DNA of 64,000 bases, taken from contig NZ_LJYG01000112.1 of assembly GCF_001440035.1 (NCBI RefSeq), positions 411,151-475,150 on the forward strand, written 5' to 3'. The DNA comes from Bradyrhizobium manausense (GTDB lineage Bacteria > Pseudomonadota > Alphaproteobacteria > Rhizobiales > Xanthobacteraceae). The notes under the pieces were generated by a model. It was not told the DNA's origin. It searched no databases and was given only the letters and a program-made list of their open reading frames with translations. Numbering within the stretch: position 1 is the first letter of the stretch; each line of letters starts with the position of its first letter. Position numbers and translations under genes: made by a program. Of this stretch, positions 7,859 through 16,057 are shown piece after piece.

Positions 7859-9247
7859 CTACTCCGCCGCCTGGCGCACGTGGCGCGCGATCGGCGTACG
7901 CATGGTCACGAGCTCCTCTGCCGCGGTCGGATGCAGCGCGATGGTCGCGTCGAAATCGGCTTTCGTCGCCTTCATCTTCACCGCGATCGCGACGGCTTGC
8001 GTCACCTCGGCGGCGCCATCGCCGACGATGTGACAGCCGAGCACGCGATCGGTCGAACCGTCGACCACGAGCTTCATCAGCACGCGGGTGTCGCGGCCCG
8101 ACATCGTCGCCTTGATCGGGCGGAACGTCGTCTTGTAGATGTCGACGTGGCTGAACTGCGCGCGCGCCTCGGTTTCGGTCAGGCCGACCGTGCCGACCTC
8201 CGGCTGCGAGAACACCGCCGTCGGGATGTTGGAATGATCGACCTGCACCTCGCGCTTGCCGAACACGGTGTCGGCGAAGGCATGGCCTTCGCGGATCGCG
8301 ACCGGCGTCAGGTTGAAGCGATGGGTGACGTCGCCGATCGCATAGATGCTGTCGACCGAGCTCTTGGAGAAATGATCGACCGCGATGCCGCCGTTCCTCG
8401 GATTGATGGCGACGCCGGCGTTCTCGAGGCCAAGATTGGCGACGTTGGGATGGCGGCCGATCGCGAACATGACCTGGTCGGAAGCGATGCTCGAGCCGTT
8501 CGACAGATGCGTGGTGAATTCCTCGCCGTGCCGATCGACCTTCGTCACCGTGCAGCCGGTGAGAATGGTGATGCCCTGCTTTTCCATTTCGCTGCGGACA
8601 TGGGCACGCACGTCTTCGTCGAAGCCACGCAGAATGTTGTCGCCGCGATAGATCACGGTGACGTCGGAGCCGAAGCCGGCAAAGATGCCGGCGAATTCCA
8701 GCGCGATGTAGCCGCCGCCCTGGATCACGATCCGCTTCGGCAGCTTCTTCAGATGAAACGCCTCGTTGGACGAGATCACATGCTCGATGCCGGGGATCGC
8801 GACGCCATGATTGGGCGCACCGCCGGTGGCGATCAGAATGTATTTCGCAGTGATCTTCTTGTCGTCCGCGAGCAGGCGGACGGTGTGCTTGTCCTCGATG
8901 ACAGCACGGCTTTTGACCACTTGCGCGCCCGACTTCTCGACATTGGCCGTGTAGGCCGCCTCCAGCCGCGCGATCTCCTTGTCCTTGTTGGCGATCAAGG
9001 TCGGCCAGTCGAAGCTCGCGGGCGGAACGGTCCAGCCGAAACCGGCGGCATCCTCGAGTTCGTGACGAAAGTGCGAGCCGATCACGAACAGCTTCTTCGG
9101 CACGCAGCCGCGGATCACGCAGGTGCCGCCCATACGGTACTCTTCCGCGATCATCACGCGAGCGCCGTACCCGGCCGCGATGCGGGCGGCACGCACGCCG
9201 CCCGAACCGCCACCGATGACAAAGAGGTCGACGTCGAATTCAGCCAT
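7859..9247 (-). CDS. gor: Glutathione-disulfide reductase
   Basis: This 462-residue flavoprotein disulfide reductase keeps glutathione reduced with NADPH in the cytoplasm. An FAD-binding GGGSGG motif lies at residues 12-17, and the redox-active pair is Cys43/Cys48 in GGTCVIRGC. A second dinucleotide motif (IQGGGYIALEFAG) near 175 is followed by Arg residues in the VIYRGDN region, typical of NADPH specificity. The C-terminal active-site His-Pro (ALHPTAAEE) is near 440. The length fits Gor rather than lipoamide dehydrogenase or mercuric reductase. It is probably monocistronic: a dispersed palindrome lies upstream, and the next gene in the same direction encodes a DUF2059 protein. Confidence 0.93.
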   Translation of the reverse strand: MAEFDVDLFVIGGGSGGVRAARIAAGYGARVMIAEEYRMGGTCVIRGCVPKKLFVIGSHFRHELEDAAGFGWTVPPASFDWPTLIANKDKEIARLEAAYTANVEKSGAQVVKSRAVIEDKHTVRLLADDKKITAKYILIATGGAPNHGVAIPGIEHVISSNEAFHLKKLPKRIVIQGGGYIALEFAGIFAGFGSDVTVIYRGDNILRGFDEDVRAHVRSEMEKQGITILTGCTVTKVDRHGEEFTTHLSNGSSIASDQVMFAIGRHPNVANLGLENAGVAINPRNGGIAVDHFSKSSVDSIYAIGDVTHRFNLTPVAIREGHAFADTVFGKREVQVDHSNIPTAVFSQPEVGTVGLTETEARAQFSHVDIYKTTFRPIKATMSGRDTRVLMKLVVDGSTDRVLGCHIVGDGAAEVTQAVAIAVKMKATKADFDATIALHPTAAEELVTMRTPIARHVRQAAE

Positions 9248-9268
9248 TGTCCACTCCGACCCCTTTCA

Positions 9269-9350
9269 GAGCATGATCCGGAAAAGTGTGAAGCGGTTTT
9301 CCGAAAGGATCATGCTCAAACAACAACCTAAAGCGCGATGCCGCGCTTTA
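9269..9350. repeat. Dispersed palindromic element
   Basis: Inverted arms GAGCATGATCC (9269-9279) and GGATCATGCTC (9307-9317) enclose a nested GGAAAA/TTTTCC pair. A second short hairpin, AAAGCGCG to CGCGCTTT, follows at 9330-9350. This GAGCATGATCCGGAAAAG-type unit is scattered through many Bradyrhizobium and Rhodopseudomonas genomes in intergenic DNA. Here it lies between gor and the DUF2059 gene. A role in transcript processing or termination is possible but unproven. Confidence 0.75.
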
Positions 9351-9375
9351 GGGATTCCCGATCAGATAGGTACGG

Positions 9376-9894
9376 TCAGATATCCTTGCCACGCTTCTTC
9401 ATCTCGGCCCGGAAGGCGCTGGCGACGACTTCCGAGAAGTGCTGCGCCCACTCGTTCATGACCTGCATGCTGAGGTTGATGGCCTTGGGTTCGGCGGTGA
9501 GCAGCTTCTGGCCGAGCGGCGACCTGTAGAAGGTGACGAGATCCTTGAGCTCCTGCTCGGTGAACATGCCGGCATAGACCCCCACCATGCCGTCGCCGAT
9601 CTCCTGCTCGCGGCCGGCCAGCTGCTTGGCGATAACGGGGGCGAGCTCGTTGAGGTCCTTCTGGTAGTTGAGGTTCTGCCCGATCAGCGTGGCCTTGACC
9701 TTCTCGACCATGCCGGGCACCGCGCCGGCGTACATCGCGCTGGCATTCTTCAGCGTCAAAATCTCCTTTGCTGCGGCAATGGCCGCCGGAGTCAATGGGG
9801 CCGGCTGCTGCTGTTGCGCGGTCGCGGGTACGGCCCCCAGCGCCAGCGCGAAGGCGAGGCACGCGGCGGGCACGATCTTCAAAACGCTCTTCAT
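9376..9894 (-). CDS. DUF2059 secreted protein
   Basis: A 172-residue exported protein. The signal peptide covers roughly residues 1-26 (MKSVLKIVPAACLAFALALG, cleavage near ATA-QQ). The mature part is helical, with the family pattern of AKEILTLKNASAMYAG, then QNLNYQKDLNELAP, then FTEQELKDLVTFYRSPLGQKLL. That last motif (ELKDLVTFYxSPxGQK) is the hallmark of DUF2059, a periplasmic family without a known activity. It lies 21 bases downstream of rpiA in the same direction and probably shares its transcript. Confidence 0.85.
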   Translation of the reverse strand: MKSVLKIVPAACLAFALALGAVPATAQQQQPAPLTPAAIAAAKEILTLKNASAMYAGAVPGMVEKVKATLIGQNLNYQKDLNELAPVIAKQLAGREQEIGDGMVGVYAGMFTEQELKDLVTFYRSPLGQKLLTAEPKAINLSMQVMNEWAQHFSEVVASAFRAEMKKRGKDI

Positions 9895-9915
9895 TCCTAG
9901 TCTCCTTTTGGCGGC

Positions 9916-10614
9916 TTATCGCCGTTCAATCACGCGGATTCCGTCGCCACCCGCCAAAACAGCCGAGCTGGCCAAGCCGATGAACAACCCATGCTCGACC
10001 ACGCCGGGGATCGCGCTCAGCGCCTTGGCGAGGCTCGCCGGATCGGCAATACGCCCGAGCTGGGCATCGACGATCCAGTGGCCGCCATCGGTGACGAAAA
10101 CGTGGCCATCTTTGGCCTTGCGGACCGCCATTTGCCCGGAAACGCCGCATTGCGCAAATGCCTTCTCGATGGCGCGGCGGGTCGCCCCGAGGCCAAACGG
10201 GATCACCTCGACCGGCAGCGGAAAGCGACCGAGCGTCGGCACCCACTTGGTATCATCGGCAATGACGATCATGCGATCCGAAGCGGCCGCCACGATCTTC
10301 TCGCGCAGCAATGCCCCACCGCCGCCCTTGATCAGATTAAGCTGCGGATCGATCTCGTCGGCGCCGTCGACGGTGAGGTCGAGGTGGTCGATCTCGTCGA
10401 GCGTGGTCAACGGCACGCCACAGCGCTCCGCATCCGCGCGGGTCGCTTCCGAGGTCGGCACACCGATCACATTGAGCCCGGCGGCAACGCGCTCTCCCAG
10501 CAGCTCGATGAAATGCTTGGCCGTCGAGCCGGTCCCGAGCCCGAGCTGCATCCCGTCACGCACCTCGTCCAGGGCGCGCGCCGCGGCCTGCCGCTTCAAC
10601 TGGTCCATGTTCAC
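9916..10614 (-). CDS. rpiA: Ribose-5-phosphate isomerase A
   Basis: A 232-residue enzyme interconverting ribose 5-phosphate and ribulose 5-phosphate in the pentose phosphate pathway and, where present, the Calvin cycle. Diagnostic motifs are present in order: [11 protein letters not shown] (phosphate loop, near 28), DGADEID (near 84, with the catalytic Asp residues), [11 protein letters not shown] (near 97) and the late [10 protein letters not shown] segment. The length matches RpiA exactly. The DUF2059 gene follows, and the phosphoglycolate phosphatase gene is divergent upstream. That pairing of carbon-metabolism genes may reflect shared control (inference). Confidence 0.95.
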   Translation of the reverse strand: MNMDQLKRQAAARALDEVRDGMQLGLGTGSTAKHFIELLGERVAAGLNVIGVPTSEATRADAERCGVPLTTLDEIDHLDLTVDGADEIDPQLNLIKGGGGALLREKIVAAASDRMIVIADDTKWVPTLGRFPLPVEVIPFGLGATRRAIEKAFAQCGVSGQMAVRKAKDGHVFVTDGGHWIVDAQLGRIADPASLAKALSAIPGVVEHGLFIGLASSAVLAGGDGIRVIERR

Positions 10615-10777
10615 GTCTGCGCCCGCCTCTCGAAATCAGGTGTGCCGCCGGTAGCCGCTTGCGGCGGCCTATGTAGCCTCGTTTTCTCCCCGAGAACAGG
10701 GCCCGGAACAGGCCTATAGGCTGATCTTACGGCCCTGCCCCTTGCGTCGGCCCGGGCGGACCGATAGCGCTTTTTGC

Positions 10778-11467
10778 ATGACCTCCAAAGACAAGATCGG
10801 CCCCTACACCCTCGTGTTCGATCTCGACGGCACGCTTGTGGATACGGCGCCAGACCTGATCACCGCCCTGAACTACGTGCTCGACCGTGAAGGCCTGCCG
10901 CCGGTGCCGATGGCCTCGGCCCGGAATATGATCGGCGCCGGCGCCCGCAAGCTGATCGAGCGGGGCCTGGAGGCGGAGGGGCGGACGGTCACGCCTGGCG
11001 ACATGGACCGCATGACGGCCGATTTCATCGCCTATTACGCCGACCATATTGCGATCGAATCCCGCCCCTTCGAGGGGCTGCTTGACGCGCTCGACCTGTT
11101 CGCCGCACAGGGCCATCGGCTTGCGGTCTGCACCAACAAGCTGGAATGGCTGTCGAAGCGGCTTTTGGACCAGCTCGATCTGAGCCGCCGCTTCGCGGCG
11201 ATCTGCGGGGCGGATACGTTCGGCGTCCAGAAGCCGGATCCGACCATTTTTCGCCAGACGGTGGCGCGGGCGGGCGGTGAGATCAGAGCCAGTATCATGG
11301 TGGGGGATGCCGGAACCGACGTCGGCGTGGCCCGGCGCGCCGGAGTGCCCGTCATCGGGGTCAGCTTCGGCTATACGGACGTGCCCATCGCCGAGCTGAA
11401 GCCGGACCGGCTGATCCATCACATGCGCGATCTGCCGGCTGCCGCCCGCAGCCTGATGACCGCCTAG
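10778..11467 (+). CDS. gph: Phosphoglycolate phosphatase (HAD family)
   Basis: A 229-residue HAD hydrolase. The nucleophile is Asp15 and the acid/base Asp17 in VFDLDGTLVDTAP. A cap domain follows, then the VCTNK motif (second HAD motif) near 120, a Lys in VQKPDP near 152, and the VGDAGTDVGVARRAG metal motif near 180. This fits phosphoglycolate phosphatase, which removes the 2-phosphoglycolate made by Rubisco oxygenation or DNA repair. Related phosphatases share these motifs, so the substrate is inferred. ATG 10778 is preferred because the conserved region begins right after it. It is divergent from rpiA. Confidence 0.85.
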   Translation: MTSKDKIGPYTLVFDLDGTLVDTAPDLITALNYVLDREGLPPVPMASARNMIGAGARKLIERGLEAEGRTVTPGDMDRMTADFIAYYADHIAIESRPFEGLLDALDLFAAQGHRLAVCTNKLEWLSKRLLDQLDLSRRFAAICGADTFGVQKPDPTIFRQTVARAGGEIRASIMVGDAGTDVGVARRAGVPVIGVSFGYTDVPIAELKPDRLIHHMRDLPAAARSLMTA

Positions 11468-11517
11468 CCGTCCGGCAAGCTCCTGAGATAGCTCGATTAT
11501 CCCGGCGGAACCCCGCG

Positions 11518-11533
11518 TTAACCATCTATTAAC
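11518..11533 (+). promoter_or_regulatory. CtrA-type binding site (TTAA-N7-TTAAC)
   Basis: TTAACCATCTATTAAC matches TTAA-N7-TTAAC, the site of the cell-cycle regulator CtrA in alphaproteobacteria. It lies about 94 bases before the start of the lipoprotein gene at 11627 and just after the gph stop, a plausible promoter position. The AT-rich match stands out in GC-rich DNA. Confidence 0.6.
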
Positions 11534-11626
11534 TATGCATTGTCCGCCGGTTGCTTGCCCGGAACGACGCCCCTAAGGTCCGCGCGGGGTTATGTGGCGG
11601 TTCGTCGCAGTAGAAGTGGATGGGTC

Positions 11627-12097
11627 ATGCGTCGTGTCATCGCGATTGCGTTAGCGGGAGCGAGCCTCGGTGGCTGCTCCTCGATGTCTTGGGACATGTT
11701 CAAATCGGCGCCGCCGACCCTTCAGGTCCGGCTGGAATCAAATCCCCCCGGGGCCGATGCGACGACCTCGCTGGGCGGAGGCTGCAAGACCCCCTGCTCC
11801 GTGTCGATTCCTGCCCCTGAGGCGCCGTTCACGGTCACCTACGCGCTGCCCAAATATCAGCCGACCACCGTGCCGGTGAACGTGATCAAGACTCCCGGCG
11901 ATCTCACCACCTCTGCGACTGTGGCCACCGACCCGAATCCGGTATTCGCGGAACTTCAGCCTGCAGTGCCGCTGAAGCCCGTGAAGAAGAAGCCGCACCG
12001 GCCGAAGACGCCGAAACCGGTCGCAGCCGCGCCCGCCGATGCTGCAGCGCCCGCAGCCGGCACGGCGTTCCCCGATCCGAACGCGGGCAAGCGCTGA
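11627..12097 (+). CDS. Small PEGA-like lipoprotein with Pro/Ala/Lys-rich tail
   Basis: A 156-residue protein with a lipoprotein signal: a short hydrophobic stretch (RRVIAIALAGASLGGC), with lipidation expected at Cys17. The centre has a PEGA-like pattern (LQVRLESNPPGADATTS, CKTPCSVSIP, then YALPKYQPTTVPVNV), a domain of cell-envelope proteins. A basic, Pro-rich stretch (VKKKPHRPKTPKP) and an Ala-rich tail follow, which could reach peptidoglycan. ATG 11627 is chosen because the lipobox follows directly. A CtrA-type site lies upstream, so expression may follow the cell cycle. The precise role is unknown. Confidence 0.75.
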   Translation: MRRVIAIALAGASLGGCSSMSWDMFKSAPPTLQVRLESNPPGADATTSLGGGCKTPCSVSIPAPEAPFTVTYALPKYQPTTVPVNVIKTPGDLTTSATVATDPNPVFAELQPAVPLKPVKKKPHRPKTPKPVAAAPADAAAPAAGTAFPDPNAGKR

Positions 12098-12219
12098 TCT
12101 TCCGTGCGCTGCACGATTGTCCTTGTGGCATACCATGCTTAGATTGGCCGCTGAGCATCGCTTGAAGCAGCGGTGCGCCCGTCGCCGTCAGTGACAAGGC
12201 ATTTGGCAAGGCATTTGGT

Positions 12220-13254
12220 ATGAACGGATCCACTGCGAGTCCCCTCGCCGCGCTGTCGAGCCCGATGACCGATCCGTTCGGTCGCACCATTTCCTACTTA
12301 CGCGTCTCCGTCACCGATCGCTGCGATTTGCGCTGCTTCTATTGCATGTCGGAAGACATGACGTTCCTGCCCAAGGCGGACCTCCTAACGCTCGAGGAAC
12401 TCGACCGGCTCTGTTCCGCCTTCATCGCCAAGGGCGTGAAAAAGCTGCGGCTCACCGGCGGCGAACCGCTGGTCCGGCGCAACGTGATGTCGCTGGTGCG
12501 CTCGCTGTCGCGGCACCTTGCGAGCGGCGCGCTGGGCGAGCTCACGCTGACCACCAACGGCACGCAACTGGCAAAATATGCGCAGGAGCTTGCCGGTTGC
12601 GGCGTCCGCCGCATCAACGTCTCGCTCGATACGCTCGATCCCCGGAAATTTCGCGAGATCACGCGCTGGGGCGAGATCGACAAGGTGCTGGAAGGCATCG
12701 AGGCCGCGCGCGCTGCGGGCCTTGCCGTGAAGATCAACGCAGTGGCGCTGAAGAACCTCAACGAGGACGAGCTGCCCGACCTGATGCGCTGGGCCCATGG
12801 CAAGGGTATGGGCCTGACCCTGATCGAGGTGATGCCGATGGGCGAGATCGGCGCGGGCCGCATCGACCAATATCTGCCGCTCTCGCTGGTGCGCGCGCGG
12901 CTTGCCCAGCAATTCACGCTGACGGATCTGGCCGAGAGCACCGGCGGGCCGGCGCGCTATGTCAGCGTCGCCGAGACCGGCGGCAAGCTCGGCTTCATCA
13001 CGCCGATGACCCACAATTTCTGTGAATCCTGCAACCGGGTGCGCATCACCTGCACCGGCACGCTGCACACCTGCCTCGGCCACGAGGATGCCTCGGACTT
13101 GCGCAAGCCGTTGCGCGCCTCCAGCGACGACATCCTGCTAGCGGATGCGATCGACCGCGCCATCGGGCTGAAGCCCAAGGGCCACGATTTCATTATCGAC
13201 CGCCGCCACGACCGCCCCAGCGTCTCCAGGCATATGAGCGTCACCGGCGGCTGA
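12220..13254 (+). CDS. moaA: GTP 3',8-cyclase, molybdenum cofactor synthesis
   Basis: A 344-residue radical-SAM enzyme that converts GTP to the cyclic intermediate of molybdopterin. The radical-SAM cluster cysteines are Cys35, Cys39 and Cys42 in [10 protein letters not shown]. The glycine-rich [15 protein letters not shown] motif follows near 75. The C-terminal second cluster is in [19 protein letters not shown]. The protein ends in Gly-Gly, which is required in MoaA for GTP turnover. No other moa gene is adjacent. The MOSC fusion protein 9 kb away is the only other gene here linked to molybdenum cofactor. Downstream is a gap of about 300 bases before the TRAP genes. Confidence 0.95.
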   Translation: MNGSTASPLAALSSPMTDPFGRTISYLRVSVTDRCDLRCFYCMSEDMTFLPKADLLTLEELDRLCSAFIAKGVKKLRLTGGEPLVRRNVMSLVRSLSRHLASGALGELTLTTNGTQLAKYAQELAGCGVRRINVSLDTLDPRKFREITRWGEIDKVLEGIEAARAAGLAVKINAVALKNLNEDELPDLMRWAHGKGMGLTLIEVMPMGEIGAGRIDQYLPLSLVRARLAQQFTLTDLAESTGGPARYVSVAETGGKLGFITPMTHNFCESCNRVRITCTGTLHTCLGHEDASDLRKPLRASSDDILLADAIDRAIGLKPKGHDFIIDRRHDRPSVSRHMSVTGG

Positions 13255-13562
13255 GAATTCGCCGCCGGCGCGGTTGCCTTAAGCTTTTGCGATCTTAAGC
13301 TTTTGAGCGGGCGTCAATTTGCCCATTTTCCGATTGACGGCACCGAACGCCGCTGATTTGGTGCGACCGCCTTTGCTTGCCCGGCAGCCATAAGCCGGCC
13401 CGCCCCTTTGGCGGTCGCGGTCAAGACAGCAAGGCACGAGGGACTGACGCCGCAATCGCTTTCGGTCTGCGATCCGTGCGGTCGCGTGCTTTTGCACGCC
13501 GGCCGGGCGTTGCGTGCTGAAGCCTCCCGTGAAGTGTTAGGCCGCGACGGAGAGAAGGTAAA
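13255..13562. other. Gap between moaA and the TRAP operon
   Basis: This 308-base gap has a direct repeat of TTAAGCTTTTG (near 13278 and 13295). On the minus strand it has a short frame (13279-13497) ending in GKLTPAQKLKIAKA, whose composition is ambiguous and which has no clear ribosome site. The right end must hold the promoter and leader of the TRAP genes, but no obvious promoter boxes were seen. Confidence 0.4.
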
Positions 13563-14102
13563 ATGCGTCCATTGCTGGCGATGAGTAACGCCATCGACGC
13601 CCTCAATGAGAAGATTGGGTACGTCTGTAACCTGCTCGTGCTCTTCGCATGCCTGGTCAGCGCGGCCAATGCCATGATCCGCTACGCGTTCAGCTACTCG
13701 TCCAACGGCTGGCTGGAGCTGCAATGGTACATGTTCGCGATCCTGGTGATGTTCGGCGCGTCCTACACCTTCAAGCGCAACGAGCATGTGCGGGTCGAGA
13801 TCCTCTATCTGATGCTGTCCGAGCGCGGCCAGCTCTGGCTCGACCTGATCGGCACGCTGTTCTTCCTGATCCCTTCCTGCCTCCTGCTCGCCTATCTGTC
13901 GTGGCCGTTCTTCATGCAGGCCTATGACGTCGGCGAGATGTCGGGCAATGCCGGCGGCCTGGTCCGCTGGCCCATCAAGTTCGTGATCCCCGCCGGCTTC
14001 GTGATGCTGGCGCTGCAGGGTGTTTCCGAAGTCATCAAGCGTATCGCGGCTCTCCAGGGCTATGTGACGATCGACGCCAAGTACGAGAGGCCGACCCAAT
14101 GA
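13563..14102 (+). CDS. TRAP transporter small membrane subunit (DctQ/TakQ-like)
   Basis: A 179-residue integral membrane protein with four hydrophobic segments (around residues 17-38, 50-72, 95-118 and 140-160). The family motif EL-Q-WYMFAILVMFGASYTFKRNEHVRVEI pattern is visible near 55-80. It is the small subunit that pairs with the large channel subunit in TRAP uptake of organic acids. GGAGAGAAGG precedes the ATG. Its last four bases overlap the start of the large-subunit gene (ATGA), so the two are translationally coupled. The binding protein is not adjacent: a TakP-like one lies near 25 kb. Confidence 0.88.
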   Translation: MRPLLAMSNAIDALNEKIGYVCNLLVLFACLVSAANAMIRYAFSYSSNGWLELQWYMFAILVMFGASYTFKRNEHVRVEILYLMLSERGQLWLDLIGTLFFLIPSCLLLAYLSWPFFMQAYDVGEMSGNAGGLVRWPIKFVIPAGFVMLALQGVSEVIKRIAALQGYVTIDAKYERPTQ

Positions 14103-15700
14103 TTACGCTGGAGATGATGCCGCCGTTGATGTTCGGCGGCCTGGTTCTGGCGATGCTGCTCGGCTTCCCCGTCGCGTTCACGCTTGCCGCGGTCGGCCTC
14201 TCCTTCGGCTTCCTCGCCATCCATCTCGGATTCTTCGACCTCAACTTCCTGCAGGCGATCCCGGGCCGCGTGTTCGGCAGCGTGCTCTCCAACGAGCTGC
14301 TGCTCGCGATCCCGTTCTTCACCTTCATGGGCGCCATATTGGAGAGATGCGGCCTCGCCGAGGACATGCTGGACTCGATGGGCCAGCTGTTCGGCCCTAT
14401 CAGAGGCGGCCTCGGCTATTCCGTCATCATCGTCGGCTTCATCCTCGGCGCCATCACCGGCACGGTGGCGGCGCAGGTCATCGCCATGGCGCTGATCTCG
14501 ATGCCGGTGATGATCCGCTACGGCTACAACATGCGCTACATCACCGGCGTGCTGGCGGCCTCCGGCACCATCACGCAGCTGGTGCCGCCCTCGCTGGTGC
14601 TGATCGTGCTCGCCGACCAGCTCGGCAAGTCGGTCGGCGACATGTATCTCGGCGCCTGGGGCCCCTCGGTGTTCCAGATCCTGCTGTTTGCCGGCTACAC
14701 CTTCATCCTCGGCCTGATCAAGCCCGAGCACGTTCCGCCGGTGCCGAAGGAAGCACGCACGCTGACCGGCTGGGCGCTGTGGAAGAAGTGCCTGATGGGC
14801 ATCATCCCCTCGGCCGTGCTGATCTTCGTCGTGCTCGGCACCATGATGATGGGCCTTGCGACGCCGACCGAAGCCGGCGCCATGGGCGCGGTCGGTGCCA
14901 TCGTGCTCGCCGCGATCCACCACAAGGATTTCACCTCGACCGACCGCAAGGTGCTGATCATAGGCGTGGTTGCTGCCGGCATCGGCACCATCATCGCGAT
15001 GTTGTTCACCGAGAACGTGATCTTCAAGATCGCGTTCGCCATCACCTATCTCGCGGTCGCCTGGATCTGCGTCCAGGCCGCGCGCATCCCCGACCTGCGC
15101 GACCTGATCAAGCAGGGCTACGAGACCACCATGCGCATCACCTGCATGGTCACCTTCATCCTGATCGGCTCGACCTGCTTCTCGGTGGTGTTTCTCGGCG
15201 TCTCCGGCGGCGTCTGGCTCGAGCACATGCTGACCTCGCTGCCCGGCGGCGTCTGGGGCTTCCTGATCTTCATCAACCTCTTCATCTTCTTCCTGGCGTT
15301 TTTCCTCGACTTCTTCGAGATCGCCTTCATCATCCTGCCGATGATCGCGCCGATCGCGCAGAAGATCCTGGGGCCCGTCGTCGGCGACGGACCTGCGCTG
15401 ATCTGGTTCGGCGTCATGCTCTGCGTCAACATGCAGACCTCGTTCCTGCATCCGCCGTTCGGCTTCGCGCTGTTCTACCTGCGCGGCGTCGCGCCGAAGG
15501 AAGTGAAGAGCTCCGACATCTATTGGGGCGCGATGCCCTGGATCGGCCTGCAGATGATCATGGTGCTGATCGTGATCGCGTTCCCGATCACGGTGACGGG
15601 CCTGCTCGACAAGCCCGTCAGTGTCGATCTCGACAAGGTCAAGATCGAGGTGCCGCAGATCGACCTGCCACCGTTGGATCTGGGACCACCGCAGAAGTAG
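14099..15700 (+). CDS. TRAP transporter large membrane subunit (DctM/TakM-like)
   Basis: A 533-residue polytopic channel subunit with about 13 hydrophobic segments. It shows the conserved NELLLAIPFFTFMGAILERCG region near 63, GGLGYSVIIVGFILGAITGTVAAQ near 103, and MRYITGVLAASGTITQLVPPS near 145. It is larger than the classic DctM (about 430 residues), with an inserted region near 260-370 and a short soluble tail of alternating Asp, Leu and Pro. These features match the FcbT3/TakM branch linked to 2-oxo acids, mannitol or chloroaromatic acids. It starts inside the small-subunit gene (ATGA). Dispersed repeats begin right after the stop. Confidence 0.9.
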   Translation: MITLEMMPPLMFGGLVLAMLLGFPVAFTLAAVGLSFGFLAIHLGFFDLNFLQAIPGRVFGSVLSNELLLAIPFFTFMGAILERCGLAEDMLDSMGQLFGPIRGGLGYSVIIVGFILGAITGTVAAQVIAMALISMPVMIRYGYNMRYITGVLAASGTITQLVPPSLVLIVLADQLGKSVGDMYLGAWGPSVFQILLFAGYTFILGLIKPEHVPPVPKEARTLTGWALWKKCLMGIIPSAVLIFVVLGTMMMGLATPTEAGAMGAVGAIVLAAIHHKDFTSTDRKVLIIGVVAAGIGTIIAMLFTENVIFKIAFAITYLAVAWICVQAARIPDLRDLIKQGYETTMRITCMVTFILIGSTCFSVVFLGVSGGVWLEHMLTSLPGGVWGFLIFINLFIFFLAFFLDFFEIAFIILPMIAPIAQKILGPVVGDGPALIWFGVMLCVNMQTSFLHPPFGFALFYLRGVAPKEVKSSDIYWGAMPWIGLQMIMVLIVIAFPITVTGLLDKPVSVDLDKVKIEVPQIDLPPLDLGPPQK

Positions 15701-15702
15701 CC

Positions 15703-15924
15703 TTCTTCCTTCTCCCTTTGTGGGAGAAAGTGGCATAGGCGGCCTTCGGCCGCCGTTCTTAACAAACGCCGAAGCGAAGCTTCGGCTGTGGCGCCGGATG
15801 AGGGGTTCTCTCCACGAGGGCAGATATCGTAGGGTGGGCAAAGCGAAGCGTGCCCACGCACTGCAAACTTGGGTTAGAGATGGTGGGCACGGCGCAAGTG
15901 CGCCTTTGCCCACCCTACGATTCC
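15703..15924 (+). repeat. Composite intergenic repeat, copy A
   Basis: This stretch begins TTCTTCCTTCTCCC, then TTGTGGGAGAA. It continues through GGTTCTCTCCACGAG, then GTAGGGTGGGCAAAGCG, and closes with GGGCACGGCGCAAGTGCGCC and TTGCCCACCCTACGATTCC. The GTAGGGTGGGCAAAG and CTTTGCCCACCCTAC arms pair, giving a long stem. A second, slightly longer copy of the core in the same direction lies at 17366-17547, on the other side of the peptidase gene. Copy A has an extra 60-base CGGCCTTCGGCCG-containing segment that copy B lacks. Confidence 0.7.
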
Positions 15925-16057
15925 GGATTCGCGGATAGACCCCCTCACCCGTCTCGCCGCTATCGCGGCGAGCCACCCTCTGCCGCAGGGCTAACAGACC
16001 GACCCGCGTGACACGCGTGGCAAACACGGGCATACCGGACGTTCCTCCAACTTGGGA

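Noticed and set aside
7844-9331. A 495-codon open frame on the plus strand opposite glutathione reductase
   Set aside because: Antisense shadow of a clear gor gene; Arg/Asp/His-rich with no motif.
13279-13497. A 72-codon minus-strand frame ending GKLTPAQKLKIAKA
   Set aside because: The C-terminal part looks protein-like, but the N-terminal part is Arg/Cys-rich, no ribosome site is visible and no family is recognised; left as an intergenic note.
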